This document shows, piece after piece, positions 51,961 through 60,476 of a stretch of 64,000 nt of DNA (its first letter is position 1; the number at the start of each line of letters is the position of its first letter). The notes under the pieces are model-generated. The model was not told where the DNA came from. It was given only the letters and a program-made list of their open reading frames with translations, and did no database searches. Location of the stretch: contig NZ_CALKHS010000003.1 of NCBI RefSeq assembly GCF_937988725.1, positions 1-64,000 on the forward strand, in the 5' to 3' direction. Source of the stretch: an uncultured Castellaniella sp. (GTDB lineage Bacteria > Pseudomonadota > Gammaproteobacteria > Burkholderiales > Burkholderiaceae_B). The position numbers and the translations under genes are program-made.

Positions 51961-54014
51961 GCTCGCCACTGGTTGTCGAGCAAGAGGACGTCACATTCGA
52001 TCTTAAACAGGCCCAGGCGCAACTGGCGGAAATCGTCGCGGAGTCGGGGCGGGTCCAGATTGCGCAGGAAAATCTGGCCCGGGCGGAGGCGCTGGCCGAG
52101 GGGCACATGCAGGACTCGAGGGTCCGCTTCCTTCTGCTTCGATTGCAGGAGCTGGCGGGCCTGAACGAGGGCATGGCCGAGCAATGGGCGACCTTGCTGG
52201 AGGAATGCCCCGACGATCTGCTGATCGTCCGCTACTGCGCCACGCGCCTCGTGAAGGAACGGCGCGTCGAAGAGGCCCTGGCGCTGGTCGATCGCCATCT
52301 GCCCGAATCCAAGAGCAACGTCGAGCGCCTGTTCGCGCGGGCGAAGCTGCTGAGCGACATCCGTGCGCATGAACAGTCCGACGCCTTGTTCCGCCGGCTG
52401 ATCTCGCAGCATACGGATCGCAACATGCGTGCCGAGTTCGCCAAGCGCCTGCGCAAACGCGGCTTGCTGGCCGACGCGTTCGAGGTGATCGCGCCGGTGG
52501 TCAAGCACCTGGCGCCCGGCAGCAAGGCGGCCGAGCTCGCCGAGGGGCTGGCAAGCGACTATGCGTTCTACCAGCGCTTCGAATCCGAGGAGGCGCTGGC
52601 GGGAAAAGACGTCCGGATCGTGTCGATGAAACATGCGATCCTGCACTTCCGGAACCGGAAGATCGCCGAACATGGGCTGGACAAGTCCGTTTCCGTGGCG
52701 CTGGTCACCGGCAGCCTGGGCCCCGGCGGCGCCGAACGGCAGCTGACGCGCCTGGCCGGCGAGCTGACCCGCATGGCCAAATCCCGCCGCCGGCGGCCTT
52801 GCGCCGACATCCCCCTGCGGCCCAAGAAGGTCGAGGTGCTGGTCAAGCAACACACCGAGCCGACGGGCTCGCCCAAGAAGCAGGACGATTTTTTCCTTCC
52901 CGTCCTGGTCAAGGCGCATATTCCTGTCACGGAGATCAACCGCTTGCCGGCCGTCTCGGTGTCCCACCAGACCGTTCCCGAGGGAAACCTGGCCCGTCTG
53001 CTGGAGCAACTGCCCCCGCCTGTCCACTATGGCGTGACGCGGCTTGCGCCGGTGCTGCGGGCCAATCCGTTCGACGTGGTGAGCCTGTGGCAGGACGGCA
53101 CCTGCCTGTTCGGCGCGCTGGCGGCCTTGCTGGCGGGCACTCCGACCATCCACCTGGTGTTCCGCGGCTTGCCGCCGAACATCCGCAAGGATCGCTTTCG
53201 CGCCGAGTATCCGGAGCTCTACCAGGCCCTGGCCCAGGTGCCGGGGGTGGTCTTCGTCAGCAACAGCCGCAAGGCCGCGCAAGCCTACGCGGAATGGCTG
53301 GACATTCCGATCGAGCGCTTCCACATCCTGTACAACGGCGTGCCCGAACTGCCGACCAACGCGTCGGCCGCCGACAAGGCGCTGTGGAAGGCCTTCCATG
53401 CAAGCACGGACGACGCCACGGAAACGATTGGCGGCGTATTCCGGCTGGAACCGGACAAGCGACCACAACTATGGATCAAGCTGGCCGCGCTGTACCTGAA
53501 GGAGCGACCGCATGCGCGCTTCGTCATCGTGGGCGACGGGCGTTTGCGCGAGAACATCGAGGCGCTGGCGCAGGAGCTGCACGTGAACGAGCGGCTGTTG
53601 CTGGTGGGCCTGTCGAACCACGTCGGCTATTGGTATTCGCGGATGGATGCCAGTGTGCTGCTGTCGCGCTACGAAGGCTTGCCGAACGTGCTGATCGAGG
53701 CTCAGCTGCAGGGGGTTCCCGTGGTCTCGACGCCAGCCGGCGGCGCGGGCGAGTGCTTCGTTGAAAACGAGACGGGCCACCTGCTCAGCGACGTCGTTCA
53801 TCCGGATCTGCACGAGGCGTGCGAGAAGGTCACATCGATGGTGGACAAGGTGCGCAGCAACGAGGACCTGGGGGCGCACAGCCGCCGCCGGGCGCAGAAG
53901 CTGTTTTCGCTCGAGGCGATGCTCACCAAGTTCCTGAGTCTGTGCATGCCCGGCATGTCCGAGCACGATGAGCGCATCGATCTCGCGCCGGCCATGGGCC
54001 TGATGCGGGCGTGA
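51957..54014 (+). CDS. tviE: TviE-like capsule glycosyltransferase (GT-B, GT4-like)
   Basis: 685 residues from ATG 51957, overlapping the tviD stop. The first ~220 residues are helical and TPR-like. The GT-B part starts with SLGPGGAERQLTRLAGEL (about 252-269). The second Rossmann half has GVFRLEPDKRPQLWI, FVIVGDGRLRENIE, LLVGLSNHVGYWYSRMDASVLLS and the nucleotide-ribose EGLPNVLIE (E-x7-E). Salmonella TviE (about 578 residues) is the Vi polymerase using UDP-GalNAcA; the same position after tviD supports an equivalent role. The actual donor sugar here is not proven. Confidence 0.82.
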   Translation: MSSPLVVEQEDVTFDLKQAQAQLAEIVAESGRVQIAQENLARAEALAEGHMQDSRVRFLLLRLQELAGLNEGMAEQWATLLEECPDDLLIVRYCATRLVKERRVEEALALVDRHLPESKSNVERLFARAKLLSDIRAHEQSDALFRRLISQHTDRNMRAEFAKRLRKRGLLADAFEVIAPVVKHLAPGSKAAELAEGLASDYAFYQRFESEEALAGKDVRIVSMKHAILHFRNRKIAEHGLDKSVSVALVTGSLGPGGAERQLTRLAGELTRMAKSRRRRPCADIPLRPKKVEVLVKQHTEPTGSPKKQDDFFLPVLVKAHIPVTEINRLPAVSVSHQTVPEGNLARLLEQLPPPVHYGVTRLAPVLRANPFDVVSLWQDGTCLFGALAALLAGTPTIHLVFRGLPPNIRKDRFRAEYPELYQALAQVPGVVFVSNSRKAAQAYAEWLDIPIERFHILYNGVPELPTNASAADKALWKAFHASTDDATETIGGVFRLEPDKRPQLWIKLAALYLKERPHARFVIVGDGRLRENIEALAQELHVNERLLLVGLSNHVGYWYSRMDASVLLSRYEGLPNVLIEAQLQGVPVVSTPAGGAGECFVENETGHLLSDVVHPDLHEACEKVTSMVDKVRSNEDLGAHSRRRAQKLFSLEAMLTKFLSLCMPGMSEHDERIDLAPAMGLMRA

Positions 54015-54026
54015 TCGGCGATTGCT

Positions 54027-54059
54027 CTTTTTGCCGCCAGGCCGCCCTAAGGCAAAAAG
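54027..54059. repeat. Inverted repeat CTTTTTGCC-N15-GGCAAAAAG after tviE
   Basis: Perfect 9-base arms 12 bases after the tviE stop, overlapping the start of the GC-rich repeat copy C. With that repeat it can fold several alternative stems and may attenuate read-through from tviDE into the export genes. Confidence 0.5.
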
Positions 54060-54105
54060 CGCCCCCTTGGGGGCAGCAAGCCGAAGGCGCAGCGTGGGGG
54101 TTTTT
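54055..54105. repeat. Intergenic GC-rich repeat (copy C, reverse orientation)
   Basis: AAAAAGCGCCCCCTTGGGGGC, then AGCAAGCCGAAGGCGCAGCGTGGGGG and TTTTT. Its reverse complement matches 21819-21850 and both ends of 11541-11680. Read on the minus strand, the GCCCCC/GGGGGC hairpin ends in GCTTTTT (terminator-like); on the plus strand the outer CCCCC and GGGGG can pair before TTTTT. It splits tviDE from vexA-E within the locus. Confidence 0.7.
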
Positions 54106-54131
54106 CCAAGCTGCTGGAGTTGAAGGATCTT

Positions 54132-55289
54132 ATGCACATGAAAGTCCCGACCCTGAACGGGCGGCGGCACGCGACCCTGGCCATGCTGCTGCTTGCCGCG
54201 CTGACACTCACGGGTTGCCAGCTGCCGCGGTCCGGCCCCATGCTGAGTGAAATGACGGGGGCTCACGATGACAAGGACGTCATCGTGATGCCCGTGTCGC
54301 GCGAACTCGCACAGCAGAGCCGGGATCCCGAGGTGGCCAACTTTCCCGCGCGCTATCGCGACCTGACGCAAGCGGGATTCGACCGCCTGGTGCCCGGCGA
54401 CGGCATCAACGTCAAGGTGTGGGAGCGCGGCGGCCTGGGCGTGTTCGCGTCGGACCCGTCCGGCGTAAGCGACCTGGGCAATCATGAAATCAACCGTTCG
54501 GGCCATGTCTCGTTCCCCATCCTCGGCAAATTCCGGGCCGAGGGCCTGACGCTGGAGCAGCTGCATGACGCCATGATGGCTCGCCTGAGCAAGCTTGCGG
54601 TGGGCGCCGACATCAGCGTGACACGTGTTGCCGACGAACGCGGGCAGATGGTGACGGTGCAGGGAAACCTGACCAAGCCCGGCATGTATCCCGTCACGCA
54701 GACGTCCCAGCGGCTGAGCAGCGTGCTGGCGCAGGCGGCGCCGGTGCAGGAGAATCCGGAGCAGATGGTCATCAGCCTGCGCCGCAATCACCAGGTGGCG
54801 TCGGTGCGGCTGTCGGATATCTACCGGAACCAGAACAACGACATCCTGTTGAGGGCGGGGGATGTCATCACCGCCTATGACCCCAAGGAGTTCCTGACCG
54901 TGCTGGGGGCGGCTGGCACTCAAGGGCGCGTGGCCATCAGCAAGCGCAATTACAGCGTGCTGGATGCGCTGGCCGATTCCAGGGGGCTGGACGACAAGCT
55001 GGCGGATCCGCGTTCCGTGTTCCTGTTCACGCCCGCGAAGGCCGGGGCGGAAGGCAAGCCGGACATGCTGCCCGTGGTCTACCGGTTCGACATGACCCGC
55101 CCGGAACAGGTGGCGCTGGCGCGCGAATTCACGGTGCATGAAGGCCAGGCGATCTACATTTCGGACGCGCCGTTCACGCAGGTGCAGAAGGTCCTGTCGG
55201 CCTTCCGCTTCACGATGAGCGCGGGCTTCAGCGCCACGAAGGCCATCGACAGCGATACGGGCGCCGGCGCGTCTCTTCCAGCCCAATAG
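54132..55289 (+). CDS. vexA: VexA-like outer-membrane polysaccharide export lipoprotein
   Basis: Wza/KpsD/CtrA-family channel carrying capsule across the outer membrane. 385 residues from ATG 54132 (GAAGGATC upstream); a second ATG six bases on is possible. The lipobox LTLTGC places the lipidated Cys at about residue 29. The poly-export domain (about 85-165: LVPGDGINVKVWERGGLG, GHVSFPILGKFRAEGLTLEQL) and an SLBB-type domain (about 170-260: VTVQGNLTKPGMYPV) follow. It starts the export half of the locus and is one base from the permease gene. Confidence 0.9.
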   Translation: MHMKVPTLNGRRHATLAMLLLAALTLTGCQLPRSGPMLSEMTGAHDDKDVIVMPVSRELAQQSRDPEVANFPARYRDLTQAGFDRLVPGDGINVKVWERGGLGVFASDPSGVSDLGNHEINRSGHVSFPILGKFRAEGLTLEQLHDAMMARLSKLAVGADISVTRVADERGQMVTVQGNLTKPGMYPVTQTSQRLSSVLAQAAPVQENPEQMVISLRRNHQVASVRLSDIYRNQNNDILLRAGDVITAYDPKEFLTVLGAAGTQGRVAISKRNYSVLDALADSRGLDDKLADPRSVFLFTPAKAGAEGKPDMLPVVYRFDMTRPEQVALAREFTVHEGQAIYISDAPFTQVQKVLSAFRFTMSAGFSATKAIDSDTGAGASLPAQ

Positions 55290-55290
55290 C

Positions 55291-56637
55291 ATGTCGACGA
55301 GCAACGAGGACCGGATCAAAGGCTGGCGATCGCGCCGAAAGGGCGGTCACTACACGGTAGGGGCCGGCGTCGCCAGCTGGCGGCTGGATCCGGCCGCGTT
55401 GTTCGAAGCCAGGGCCGCGCCGGCCGTGCTGTTCAAGCCCTTGCTCGCCCGCCTGCAGGGCGAGCCGCACGATTCCGTGGCGGCCCGGCGGGCGGTATAC
55501 GAGGCGGTGCAGGCGGAGCTGGAGGCGGAGATCGCGCGCAGCGCGGTCGATGAAGACCTGGCCAGTTTTTCCCGGCGGCGCCTGCGCATCATCGTGCGCC
55601 TCCTGGAACAGGACATCCGTGCGGGCGTGGCGGTATTCGAGCCGGGCTACATGCCTGCCAGGCTGGTGGCCGAGGACGAACGCCTGGCCGCGGCGCATGC
55701 GCGGCGCGTGGAGCGGCGCAAGCAGGACGAGGCGCGTGAAGCGCGGCGCCATGCCTCGCGCAACGACATCGCGCTGGAAATCGAGGTGGCGCGGGACGAA
55801 GTGGGCGACCTGGCGATCCTGAGGGACCGTCTGCGCGCCCTGCATGAGGGATGCCCGCAGGACGCGGTCGGCACGGTCCGGCCCGTCGGGCGCACGCTGA
55901 TGGCGATGTTCATCTACCAGGTGCGCGTGATTCAAGGCGAGAGCCGCATCGCCCTGGTGTGGGCGCTGCTGGGCCCCGTCGTGCTGCTGACCTTGATTTC
56001 GTCGCTGTATATCCTGATGGGCATGCATTACATCATGGGCATGGACGTGCAGACGTTCGCGCTGTTGGGTGCGACGACCTGGATCATGTTGCGGCAGATC
56101 GCCTTCCGGAGCAGCACGGCCTATGTGTCGGCCCGCGGCCTGTTGAACTTCCAGGGCGTCACGCCCTTGATGTGCGCCCTGGTCCAGTCGCTGATCTATG
56201 TGTCGATCTATCTGGTGGTGTTCGGGGTGCTGATCAGCGCGGGCCACGCGCTGGGGTTCATCACCTTGCCGATCAGTTGGGCCGGCTTCATTCTTTTCGT
56301 CGTGCTGATGGGGGGTTGCGGCGCGGCGATGGGACTGCTGTTCGGGACGATCGCGACCTTCTGGCCCTTCTTTCTGCGGCTCGCGCCGATCATCGAGCGT
56401 TTCCTGCAGATCTTCGCGGCCGTCTTTTTCGTATCGGAACAGCTGCCGGAGCAACTGCGCCCATGGATGCTCTGGTCGCCGTTCGCGCATGGCATGCAGC
56501 TGCTGCGTTCGGCTTACTTCCTGGCGTATCAGTCGCAGGATGCCAGCCTGGGCTATTTCCTGACCTCGCTGGTGTTCCTGATGGTGGTCGCCCTGATGGC
56601 CGAGAGCCTGGCGCGTCCCAATGTCCAGCCGATGTGA
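55291..56637 (+). CDS. vexB: VexB-like ABC-2 capsule export permease with an N-terminal extension
   Basis: 448 residues; Salmonella VexB and KpsM are about 260. The C-terminal ~255 residues are a normal ABC-2 permease with six TM helices (LVWALLGPVVLLTLISSLYI, LLGATTWIMLRQIAF, GCGAAMGLLFGTIATF, ending WSPFAHGMQLLRSAYF). The first ~190 are soluble: a helical motif (VAARRAVYEAVQAELEAEI..RRRLRIIVRLLEQDI) similar to a short N-terminal motif common in alphaproteobacterial proteins, then an Arg/Glu-rich coiled-coil-like stretch. The extension is cytoplasmic and could contact the partner ATPase or synthase. Starts one base after vexA. Confidence 0.88.
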   Translation: MSTSNEDRIKGWRSRRKGGHYTVGAGVASWRLDPAALFEARAAPAVLFKPLLARLQGEPHDSVAARRAVYEAVQAELEAEIARSAVDEDLASFSRRRLRIIVRLLEQDIRAGVAVFEPGYMPARLVAEDERLAAAHARRVERRKQDEAREARRHASRNDIALEIEVARDEVGDLAILRDRLRALHEGCPQDAVGTVRPVGRTLMAMFIYQVRVIQGESRIALVWALLGPVVLLTLISSLYILMGMHYIMGMDVQTFALLGATTWIMLRQIAFRSSTAYVSARGLLNFQGVTPLMCALVQSLIYVSIYLVVFGVLISAGHALGFITLPISWAGFILFVVLMGGCGAAMGLLFGTIATFWPFFLRLAPIIERFLQIFAAVFFVSEQLPEQLRPWMLWSPFAHGMQLLRSAYFLAYQSQDASLGYFLTSLVFLMVVALMAESLARPNVQPM

Positions 56638-56664
56638 GGTAGAACCTGTGCGAGGTCCCTTTCA

Positions 56665-57402
56665 GTGTTGACAGATTCCGGAAATGTAATCCATCTCAAT
56701 GGCGTGACCGACGAGCCCTATGCCTTCGGCCGCAGGCAGCCGCTGCTGGCCAATGCCAACCTCGATATCCCGGTCGGGCGCTACGCCTTGCTGTCGCCCG
56801 TGCCGGAAATGCATCGCCAGCTGCTGGACGTGCTGTGCGGCCTGCGTCCGCCGCGCCAGGGATTCGTCAAGCACGATGGCAACGTATCGTGGGCGATCGG
56901 CCGGCAGGGTTTCATCCGCGGCAAGGCGACCGGCCTGAGCATGATCGATTTCGTCAGCGACATGTACGAGATCGATGCTGATGCGACGTACGAGCTGGTG
57001 GCGGATCTGATCAGCGATCCCGGATGCCTGGCCAAGCCCATGGAGCATTGGCCGCTCTACGCGCGGCAGGAGTTTTCATTCGCGCTGGCCTTGGCGCCGG
57101 CGTTCGATGTCTACGTGATTGAAGGGAGCATGCCCTTCGAACCCTGTCGTTTCACGCGCCTCTGGCTCGCCCTGTTCGAAGAGCGGCTGGTGAGCCGGAC
57201 GCTCATTTTCTCTAGTTATCGCCAGAACCAGTTGGCGGACTATTGTTTCAAAGGCTTGATCTATGAACGAAGCGCGCTCCACATCGACGACGACCTCGAC
57301 CAGTGCCTCCTCAAGTTTCCCCCGCGACGGTCGCGAAGCGACGCCGGAACGCACGGCGACGACCTCGGAGGCAGCCTCGACGAGGGCCAGCTCGGGTTCT
57401 GA
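56665..57402 (+). CDS. vexC: VexC-like ABC subunit with all ATPase motifs degenerate (pseudo-ATPase)
   Basis: 245 residues from GTG 56665 (TTG 56668 is an alternative). It aligns along its length with KpsT/VexC capsule ATPases (LDIPVGRYALL, QGFVKHDGNVSWAIGRQGFIRGKATGLSMIDFV), but Walker A GxxGxGKST reads SPVPEMHRQ, the LSSG-type signature reads LYARQE, Walker B LIDE reads VIEG, and the H-loop VSHS reads SSYR. ATP hydrolysis is therefore not expected. The reading frame is intact, so it is probably expressed and structural. Its 3' end overlaps the next gene by 140 bases, giving an Arg/Asp/Gly tail unlike its relatives. Confidence 0.82.
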   Translation: MLTDSGNVIHLNGVTDEPYAFGRRQPLLANANLDIPVGRYALLSPVPEMHRQLLDVLCGLRPPRQGFVKHDGNVSWAIGRQGFIRGKATGLSMIDFVSDMYEIDADATYELVADLISDPGCLAKPMEHWPLYARQEFSFALALAPAFDVYVIEGSMPFEPCRFTRLWLALFEERLVSRTLIFSSYRQNQLADYCFKGLIYERSALHIDDDLDQCLLKFPPRRSRSDAGTHGDDLGGSLDEGQLGF

Positions 57403-58555
57403 AGGCGGGTCGGAGATCGAACGCCGTCGCCGCGAGCGGCAGTCGGCGCTGCGCGAGCGCCGCCGCCATCGCTGGATCAACGCGCTGATCGTCGTCGCGC
57501 CGGTGGCGCTCGCCCTGGTCTACGTATGCTTCTTCGCCACGCCGCGCTACGAGGCGGAGTCGCGGTTCTTCGTGCAGTCGGCGTCGGGCCAGCAGGGCGG
57601 GGCGGGGGCGGCGGCCAGCCTGCTCACCACCGGAAATTCGGGCGGCATGCTCGGCGGATTCGTGGACGGGTGGGCGGTCGCCGACTTCTTGAAGTCGCGC
57701 GACAGCATGCGGCAGCTCGATCAGAAGGTCGACCTGCGCCGCTATCTGACGAACACCGGATGGGATCCGCTGAATCACCTGTCCGAGGATTCCAGCGAGG
57801 ATGATCTGTACCGGGCCTACCAGGCCTCGGTGCATGTCTCGTTCAACGCCCTGGAGCAGATCGATGTGCTGCGGGTCAGCGCGTTTTCCCCGGAAGCCGC
57901 GGCCACGCTTTCCAAGGCGCTGATCGGCCTGGCCGAGGAATTCGTCAATACCATGAACGAGAAGGGCGTCGCCGACAAGCTGACGGTGAGCCAGGAGGCG
58001 GTCAAGCTGGCGGAGCAGAAAGCGCTCGCGGCCCGGGACACGCTGACGACATGGCGCACGGCGCATGGAAACGTCGATCCCGCCGCCACGGTGTCGATGC
58101 TGTTGAATCTGTCCAGCCAGCTGGAAGGGGAGCTCAGCACCGCGCAGATCAGGCTGGACAAGATCCAGGCCTTGAACAACAAAGATCACTTCATGCTCAA
58201 GCCCGCCGAGCAGCAGGTCGCCACCCTGAAAAGGCGGCTCGCGTCCGTGCGCGATCGTCTGAGCGGAGGCGGCAATGCGGAAGTCAAGCTGCTCAAATCG
58301 TACGAGGCGCTGCGCAATGCCCAGGCGTTCGCGGACTCGAACCTGACCCTGGCGCAGCAATCGTACCAACAGGCCATGACGGACACTTTGCGCTTGCAGC
58401 GGTATCTGTCCATCATCGCGCAACCGGTTCCCACGGACCGGCCCAGCAGCCCGCGCACGGCGATCCTGTTGTTGCAGGCGCTCGCGCTGGGCTTCGTGCT
58501 CATGTTCATCGCTCGCGTGGCGATGGCTTTGTTGAGAGGACTCCGCCATGGTTGA
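57263..58555 (+). CDS. vexD: VexD-like polysaccharide co-polymerase / inner-membrane capsule export protein
   Basis: KpsE/CtrB-type PCP-3 protein that links the inner-membrane transporter to the outer-membrane channel. 430 residues (Salmonella VexD about 434). A Ser/Thr-rich cytoplasmic start (1-50) is followed by an Arg/Glu-rich segment, TM1 (about 72-93, INALIVVAPVALALVYVCFF), a periplasmic domain with YEAESRFFVQS and coiled coils (about 220-385), and TM2 (about 400-425). The low-complexity start is exactly the part that overlaps vexC. No ATG, GTG or TTG in frame lies beyond the overlap before TM1. Confidence 0.88.
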   Translation: MNEARSTSTTTSTSASSSFPRDGREATPERTATTSEAASTRASSGSEGGSEIERRRRERQSALRERRRHRWINALIVVAPVALALVYVCFFATPRYEAESRFFVQSASGQQGGAGAAASLLTTGNSGGMLGGFVDGWAVADFLKSRDSMRQLDQKVDLRRYLTNTGWDPLNHLSEDSSEDDLYRAYQASVHVSFNALEQIDVLRVSAFSPEAAATLSKALIGLAEEFVNTMNEKGVADKLTVSQEAVKLAEQKALAARDTLTTWRTAHGNVDPAATVSMLLNLSSQLEGELSTAQIRLDKIQALNNKDHFMLKPAEQQVATLKRRLASVRDRLSGGGNAEVKLLKSYEALRNAQAFADSNLTLAQQSYQQAMTDTLRLQRYLSIIAQPVPTDRPSSPRTAILLLQALALGFVLMFIARVAMALLRGLRHG

Positions 58556-60467
58556 CACGGCTATGGAGAATCGTCGGCCCGCGGCTGACGCCGACCCGCG
58601 GGACGCCACCGCCCGCTTGCGCGAAATCATCGGGCGCATCCGCGACGCGGCCGACCCCGAGCGCGACATGGCTGCGCTCGAACCGGCGTTGCGACAGGCC
58701 AGGGACGGCTGGCGCGATGTCCGGCGATTGCTGGTTTCGCCCTTCGTGCGCGAGGGTCGGCTCGGGCCCGCGATCGCCGCGCTGGGCGTGCTGATCGCCG
58801 TCCATCCGTCGCGCGCCGAAGACCGCCGCCTGCTCGCCAGTCTGTTCGGGCGCATGGAGCAGTGGGATCGGGCGGTTGCCGAGGCGGATGCCGCCGCCGA
58901 CATCGAGCCCGGCAACGCGGCCTTGCATGCCGGCCGGATTCAATTGCGCGTGCAGGCGGGCCGGGTGGCCGAGGCGGCCGAAGTCGCCCGCGCAACCCTT
59001 GCCCTGGCCCGGAACGAGCCGGGCGAAGCGTATGCCTGGATGATGGCTTTCGTGCGCAACGGCGATGCGGCCGAAGCGGCAGGCATCGCGGCGTCGCTGG
59101 ATCCGGCCGCGCTGCCGAATGAACGCGTGGCGACGATGGCCGTGCGCGCCCTGATGGAGGATGGCCGCATTGCGGCGGCAATCCAGCTTGGCGACGCCGC
59201 GCTGCGCGCGGGCCACGATTGCGCGGCGCTGCGTTCGTCGCTCGGGCTCTCGCACCTGCGGCGCGGCACGGAAGAAGATCGCAAGGTGCATGCGGCGGCG
59301 CATTTCGAAGCGGGCTTGGGGATGGCGCCGGAGGACGTGAGGCTGTTGACGCTTTATGGGGAAACCCTGTTGCGCGCGGGCCGCTACCAGGAAGCGGTGG
59401 GGCCGCTGGCGCGGGTCATCGAACTGGCGCCGGAACTGGAACAGACGCGCGCCCTGTATGCCCGCGCGCTGCGCCACACCCTGCAGTATGGCGATGCGGC
59501 TGATCAGTGGATGAGACTGGTCGAGAAATCACCGGACAAGCTGCTGTGGCAGCGGGCCGCCATCGGCGCGCTCACTCAAGCGGGCCGCAGACAGGAGGCC
59601 GGGGCGCTGTTCTCGCAGTACATCGCCACGCGCAGTGCGCGGCTGCCGGACACCTTCCAGGAAGCCCTGGCCCGCATGGAGGAAAAACTGGATACCGCGC
59701 CCATTCCGCAGGCGCGGCTGGACTGGGCCTGGTCGCTGCGTGGCGATACGTCCATCGATCGCGCAACCTGGGAGCGCCGGGCGCGCTGGGGCCATATGAT
59801 CGACCATCTGCTGCTCGATTGGCTCGAATGCCGCGAGGAGCGCGCCGAAGAGGCCATGTACCTGCTGGGCGAACTCGACACCGGCGAACGTTTTTTTGCG
59901 CCGCTGCTGGCGGCTGGCCGCGGTGTCGTGGTCGCCACGGCGCACGTGGGCCCCATGTACGCCGGCTTGATGGCCATGGAGCTGGTGGGCATTCCGTCTC
60001 GCTGGCTGGCGACGGCGCCCAGCATCGCCCGCAGCAGTTATGCCCAAGCGCTGATCTCCACCGCCGATCAGACCGAGGCCCAGGTCGCCAAGGCCTGCAT
60101 GCGCGCGATCAACGAGGGCTACGTGCTGTGCCTGGCCATCGATGGCGCAATCAATCCCGCCGCGCCGCGCACGACCTTCGAAGGGCAGGACGTGACGTAC
60201 TCCGGTTTTGCGTCCCATCTGGCGTATCGCTTGAACGTGCCGTCGGTGTTCTACGTGCCCCGCTGGGAGAGCGGCCGCATGTCCTACACGCTCGCGATGC
60301 TGCCGTCGCCCGATCCGGGCGAGGATGCGCAAGCCTATTCGCTGCGCTGGCAGAAGGCGTATTTCGAACGGCTTCGGGAGCACTTGGCCAGCGAGCCGGA
60401 GAACCTGCGCCTGAGCGGCGGCATCTGGCGCCATGTGACGCCCGCGGACCGGTCCGCGCAAGAATAG
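58548..60467 (+). CDS. vexE: VexE-like capsule protein (TPR plus LpxL-like acyltransferase domain)
   Basis: 639 residues (Salmonella VexE about 660). Residues ~20-380 are TPR-type helical repeats; ~400-630 resemble the HtrB/LpxL acyltransferase fold (ERRARWGHMIDHLL, GRGVVVATAHVGPM, LCLAIDGAINP, NVPSVFYVPRWESG). His466 matches the catalytic His, but the acidic residue of HxxxxD/E is Tyr471. In Vi-type systems VexE is connected with the acylated terminus of the polymer needed for retention; the same is inferred. GAGGA lies 7 bases before ATG; the start overlaps vexD by eight bases. Confidence 0.85.
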   Translation: MVDTAMENRRPAADADPRDATARLREIIGRIRDAADPERDMAALEPALRQARDGWRDVRRLLVSPFVREGRLGPAIAALGVLIAVHPSRAEDRRLLASLFGRMEQWDRAVAEADAAADIEPGNAALHAGRIQLRVQAGRVAEAAEVARATLALARNEPGEAYAWMMAFVRNGDAAEAAGIAASLDPAALPNERVATMAVRALMEDGRIAAAIQLGDAALRAGHDCAALRSSLGLSHLRRGTEEDRKVHAAAHFEAGLGMAPEDVRLLTLYGETLLRAGRYQEAVGPLARVIELAPELEQTRALYARALRHTLQYGDAADQWMRLVEKSPDKLLWQRAAIGALTQAGRRQEAGALFSQYIATRSARLPDTFQEALARMEEKLDTAPIPQARLDWAWSLRGDTSIDRATWERRARWGHMIDHLLLDWLECREERAEEAMYLLGELDTGERFFAPLLAAGRGVVVATAHVGPMYAGLMAMELVGIPSRWLATAPSIARSSYAQALISTADQTEAQVAKACMRAINEGYVLCLAIDGAINPAAPRTTFEGQDVTYSGFASHLAYRLNVPSVFYVPRWESGRMSYTLAMLPSPDPGEDAQAYSLRWQKAYFERLREHLASEPENLRLSGGIWRHVTPADRSAQE

Positions 60468-60476
60468 GCGGCTTCG

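Noticed and set aside
49462..51969. 835-codon minus-strand frame opposite tviD
   Set aside because: Codon-phase mirror of the TPR-containing plus-strand gene; composition is shadow-like and it has no ribosome site or family motif.
54120..54131. Start of vexA at the upstream TTG (54120)
   Set aside because: The TTG overlaps the GAAGGA ribosome site that serves the ATG at 54132, so the later start is preferred.
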